In this document: piece after piece, positions 11,229-13,695 of the stretch
How the letters are laid out: every line of letters begins with the position of its first letter
Numbering within the stretch: the first letter of the stretch is position 1
From: Candidatus Aminicenantota bacterium
GTDB lineage: Bacteria > Acidobacteriota > Aminicenantia > Aminicenantales > UBA4085
DNA length: 13,695 nt
Reading direction: 5' to 3'
Assembly: GCA_003154255.1 (NCBI GenBank)
Contig: PMCY01000172.1
Coordinates: 7,173-20,867 of the forward strand
Notes under the pieces: model-generated
What the model saw: the letters and a program-made list of their open reading frames with translations, nothing else
Databases searched by the model: none
Told to the model about the DNA's origin: nothing
Position numbers and translations under genes: made by a program

Positions 11229-13400
11229 TCAGTAGCGGTTGCGCCGCCCGCCGCGGTCGCCTCCGCGGTCGCCGTAGGGCCGGCGCTCGCCCTCGGAGGC
11301 CCCGTCGTCCGAGGATCCGCCCTCGGGCGGGGGCAGAAGGGCCTTCATGCTCAGCCGGATGCGGTTGTCCTCGACACTCAGAACCTTGACCTCGACGGTC
11401 TGGCCGAGCTGCAGGACGTCGCCGACGCTGCGGGTGCGCTGATGAGAGATTTCGGAGACGTGCATGAGGCCGACCAGGTTGGGCAGGATTTCAATGAAAG
11501 CCCCGTATTCCTCGATCCGGACTACCCGTCCGGTGTAGACCGTGCCGACCTCGGCTTCGGCCGTGATTTCGCTGATCATCTGCTTGGCTTTCTCGGCCGC
11601 CGCGACGTCGGTCGAGGCGATGACGATGCGGCCCGATTCCTCGATGTCGATTTTGGCCTTGGTCGCGGCCACGATCCGTTTGATGACCTTGCCGGCCGGT
11701 CCGATGACCTCGCCGACCTTTTCCGGGTTGATGTAGAGGAAGAAGATGCGCGGGGCGAAGGGAGAGATATCGGACCGCGGCGCAGGCATGGCCTCGGTCA
11801 TCTTGGCCAGCACCTTGAGGCGGGCGGCCTTGGCCTTGCCCAGGGCCTCACGGCAGAGATCGAGAGAGATGGCGTCGATTTTGAGGTCGACCTGCATGGC
11901 CGTGACGCCCTTGACCGTGCCGGCGACCTTGAAATCCATATCGCCGTAGTGGTCCTCGACACCGGCGATGTCGGTCAGCACGGCGTGGCGGTCGCCTTCT
12001 TTGATCAGGCCCATGGCGATGCCGGCCGGGATCATGGTCAACGGCACGCCGGCGTCCATGAGGGCCAGCACGCCGCCGCAAACGGTCGCCATGGACGACG
12101 AACCGTTCGATTCCAGGATGTCCGAGACGATACGGATGGTGTAGGGGAAGACTTCATTGGAGGGGATGGCCGGCAGGATGGCCTTTTCGGCCAAGGCGCC
12201 GTGTCCGATCTCCCGGCGGCCGGGGCCCCGCATGAAGCCGACTTCGCCCACGGAAAAGGCGGGGAAGTTGTAGTGGAGCATGAAACGCTTTTGCATTTCC
12301 TCGCCCAGACCGTCGATCCTCTGGGCATCCTCGCTCGTGCCTAGGGTGATCGTGGCCAGGGCTTGGGTCTCGCCCCGGGTGAAGAGGGCCGAGCCGTGGG
12401 TCCGGGGCAGGGGACCGACTTCGATCGAGATCGGCCGGATATCGTCGAACCCTCGCCCGTCCACGCGGACGCCCTCATCGAGGGTCAACCGGCGGGCGGT
12501 CTTTTCCTGGAGACGTTCGAAGAGTCTTTTGGCCTCGGCTTTCTGATCGGCGTTCTCCTCGGGGATGGCGGCCAGGGCGTCGGTCAGGATTTTCTCGACG
12601 GCTGCCTCAGCGGCCTTCTTGCCCGGTGTCTGCAGGGCGGCCTTGAGGGCGGTGCCGATCTTGTTTTCCATCTCCGCGTAGCCCGCTTCATTCTGCGGCT
12701 TGGGCGTGAAGGCCCGTTTGCGGATGCCGAGCTTGAGGTAATGTTCCTTCTGCAGATCGATGATGCGGCGGATGGGTTCGCCGGCCGCGGCGATGCCGCC
12801 GAGGATGACTTCCTCGTCCGCTTCCTGGGCTCCGCATTCGATCATAGTCACGCCGTCTTCGGTCCCGACGACGAGCAGGTTAATCGGACTCGTTTCCATT
12901 TCCTTGACGGTCGGGTTGACGACGTATTGTCCGCCGATCCAGCCGATCTTGACCGCGCCGATGGGCTTGGTGAAGGGGATGTCGGAGAAGTACAGGGCGG
13001 CCGAAGCGCCGATGACGCCGAGCGTATCGGGCTCGTTCTCCAGGTCGGCCGAGAGAAGCAGGCCGACGACCTGGGTCTCGCAGAAGTAGCCCTCCGGAAA
13101 GAGCGGCCGGACGGGCCGGTCGATCAGGCGGGCGACCAGGATTTCGCGCTCCGTGGGACGGCCTTCGCGCTTGAAAAATCCCCCCGGGATCTTGCCTGCG
13201 GCGTAGGTGTTCTCGCGGTAGTCGACGATCAGGGGCAGGAACGGCTTATCTTCGCGGGGTTCCTTTTTTGAGGTTGCCGTGACGAGCATGACCGTGTCGC
13301 CGTAGCGGACGAAGGCGGATCCGTCCGCCTGCTTGGCCATACGGCCGAGCTCGATGGACAGGATGCGCTTGTTGATTTCGAGACTGATTGTGTGAGACAT
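11229..13400 (-). CDS. pnp: Polyribonucleotide nucleotidyltransferase (PNPase)
   Basis: A trimeric phosphorolytic 3'-5' exoribonuclease of mRNA and sRNA turnover, usually part of a degradosome. The protein is 723 residues. It has a first RNase PH domain with GGFFKREGRPTEREIL and RLIDRPVRPLFPEGY, an alpha-helical linker (about 240-310) and a second RNase PH domain. The second domain carries the phosphate-site SNGSSSMATVCGG and catalytic Asp residues in the VLTDIAG...DHYGDMDFKVAGT region. A KH domain (IGPAGKVIKRI) and an S1 domain (about 619-687) follow. The tail from 688 is Pro/Gly/Ser-rich, turning basic and RGG-like (YGDRGGDRGGRRNRY), probably disordered and RNA- or partner-binding. It begins 20 bases after rpsO, the classic rpsO-pnp arrangement. 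Its own ribosome binding site is weak, so translational coupling to rpsO is likely. Confidence 0.98.
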   Translation of the reverse strand: MSHTISLEINKRILSIELGRMAKQADGSAFVRYGDTVMLVTATSKKEPREDKPFLPLIVDYRENTYAAGKIPGGFFKREGRPTEREILVARLIDRPVRPLFPEGYFCETQVVGLLLSADLENEPDTLGVIGASAALYFSDIPFTKPIGAVKIGWIGGQYVVNPTVKEMETSPINLLVVGTEDGVTMIECGAQEADEEVILGGIAAAGEPIRRIIDLQKEHYLKLGIRKRAFTPKPQNEAGYAEMENKIGTALKAALQTPGKKAAEAAVEKILTDALAAIPEENADQKAEAKRLFERLQEKTARRLTLDEGVRVDGRGFDDIRPISIEVGPLPRTHGSALFTRGETQALATITLGTSEDAQRIDGLGEEMQKRFMLHYNFPAFSVGEVGFMRGPGRREIGHGALAEKAILPAIPSNEVFPYTIRIVSDILESNGSSSMATVCGGVLALMDAGVPLTMIPAGIAMGLIKEGDRHAVLTDIAGVEDHYGDMDFKVAGTVKGVTAMQVDLKIDAISLDLCREALGKAKAARLKVLAKMTEAMPAPRSDISPFAPRIFFLYINPEKVGEVIGPAGKVIKRIVAATKAKIDIEESGRIVIASTDVAAAEKAKQMISEITAEAEVGTVYTGRVVRIEEYGAFIEILPNLVGLMHVSEISHQRTRSVGDVLQLGQTVEVKVLSVEDNRIRLSMKALLPPPEGGSSDDGASEGERRPYGDRGGDRGGRRNRY

Positions 13401-13420
13401 GATTAATCTAGAAATCCCGC

Positions 13421-13687
13421 TTACTTGCGGAGCCCCAGCTTCTGGATGAGCTGCTCGTAGCGCTGGACGTCTTCTTTCTTCACGTAGGCCAGCAGGCGCT
13501 TGCGCTGGCCGACGAGCTTCATCAGGCCGGCGCGGGAGCTATGGTCCTTCTTGAACTCGCCGAGATGGTGGGACAGCTGGTTGATGCGTTCGGACAGCAG
13601 GGCGACTTGGACCTCGGCCGAGCCCGTGTCCTCGGCGCCCCGCTTGTGGGTGCCGATGATGCTGGTTTTTTTCTCTTTCGTCAGCAT
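13421..13687 (-). CDS. rpsO: 30S ribosomal protein S15
   Basis: The protein is 88 residues including Met, the normal size. S15 binds the three-way junction of 16S rRNA early in 30S assembly and contributes to a subunit bridge. The characteristic GSAEVQVALLSERINQLSHHL and the FKKDHSSRAGLMKLVGQRKRLL segments are both present. Only 8 bases upstream of the ATG at 13687 are in the window, so its promoter and any S15 autoregulatory leader cannot be assessed. First visible gene of the run with pnp, the pseudopilins and lpxB. Confidence 0.98.
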   Translation of the reverse strand: MLTKEKKTSIIGTHKRGAEDTGSAEVQVALLSERINQLSHHLGEFKKDHSSRAGLMKLVGQRKRLLAYVKKEDVQRYEQLIQKLGLRK

Positions 13688-13695
13688 GGTGTTAT

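Noticed and set aside
11442..13271. Two long plus-strand open frames (about 300 codons each) antisense to pnp
   Set aside because: They are Asp/Gly/His/Arg-rich mirror translations of PNPase codons with no recognisable domain and no ribosome binding site.

Overview
The window is a dense, GC-rich stretch of bacterial chromosome with no sign of phage, insertion sequences, CRISPR, rRNA or tRNA. lpxB (lipid A synthesis) and type II secretion-like pseudopilins point to a Gram-negative, outer-membrane bacterium. Prolyl-tRNA synthetase is the archaeal/eukaryotic-type (class 3) form with a C-terminal cysteine cluster and terminal tyrosine. Together with three GspG-like pseudopilins behind rpsO-pnp, this suggests Acidobacteriota or an Aminicenantes-like lineage. 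That placement is an impression from gene content, not a measured one.

Layout. (a) 1-222, plus: the 3' end of an unrecognised gene, converging on the next operon. (b) 239-1995, minus: a signalling operon with one good sigma70-type promoter (2049-2077). It reads LuxR-type regulator with a degenerate receiver, then a PilZ protein with intact c-di-GMP motifs, then coaE. (c) 2142-2905, minus: two further PilZ-like proteins that have lost most c-di-GMP-contacting residues. A divergent intergenic region with a nested inverted repeat lies upstream. (d) 3161-5757, plus: proS, pcm and a secreted DUF192 protein. (e) 5862-8627, plus: a three-gene module with its own strong promoter and a second internal one. 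It encodes a HisC/CobD-like PLP enzyme, a CDP-alcohol phosphotransferase and a LicC-like sugar/choline-type nucleotidyltransferase. (f) 8617-13687, minus: rpsO, pnp, three overlapping pseudopilin genes and lpxB in one tightly packed run.

How the genes may work together. Module (e) contains the enzyme types needed to make a phospho-alcohol (possibly phosphoethanolamine from phosphoserine), activate it with CTP and transfer it to a lipid. This would be a Kennedy-like headgroup route, and it is my main functional hypothesis. Regions (b) and (c) form a c-di-GMP/transcription signalling island in which part of the receptor machinery looks ligand-independent. Run (f) couples RNA turnover and ribosome synthesis to envelope functions (pseudopilins and lipid A).
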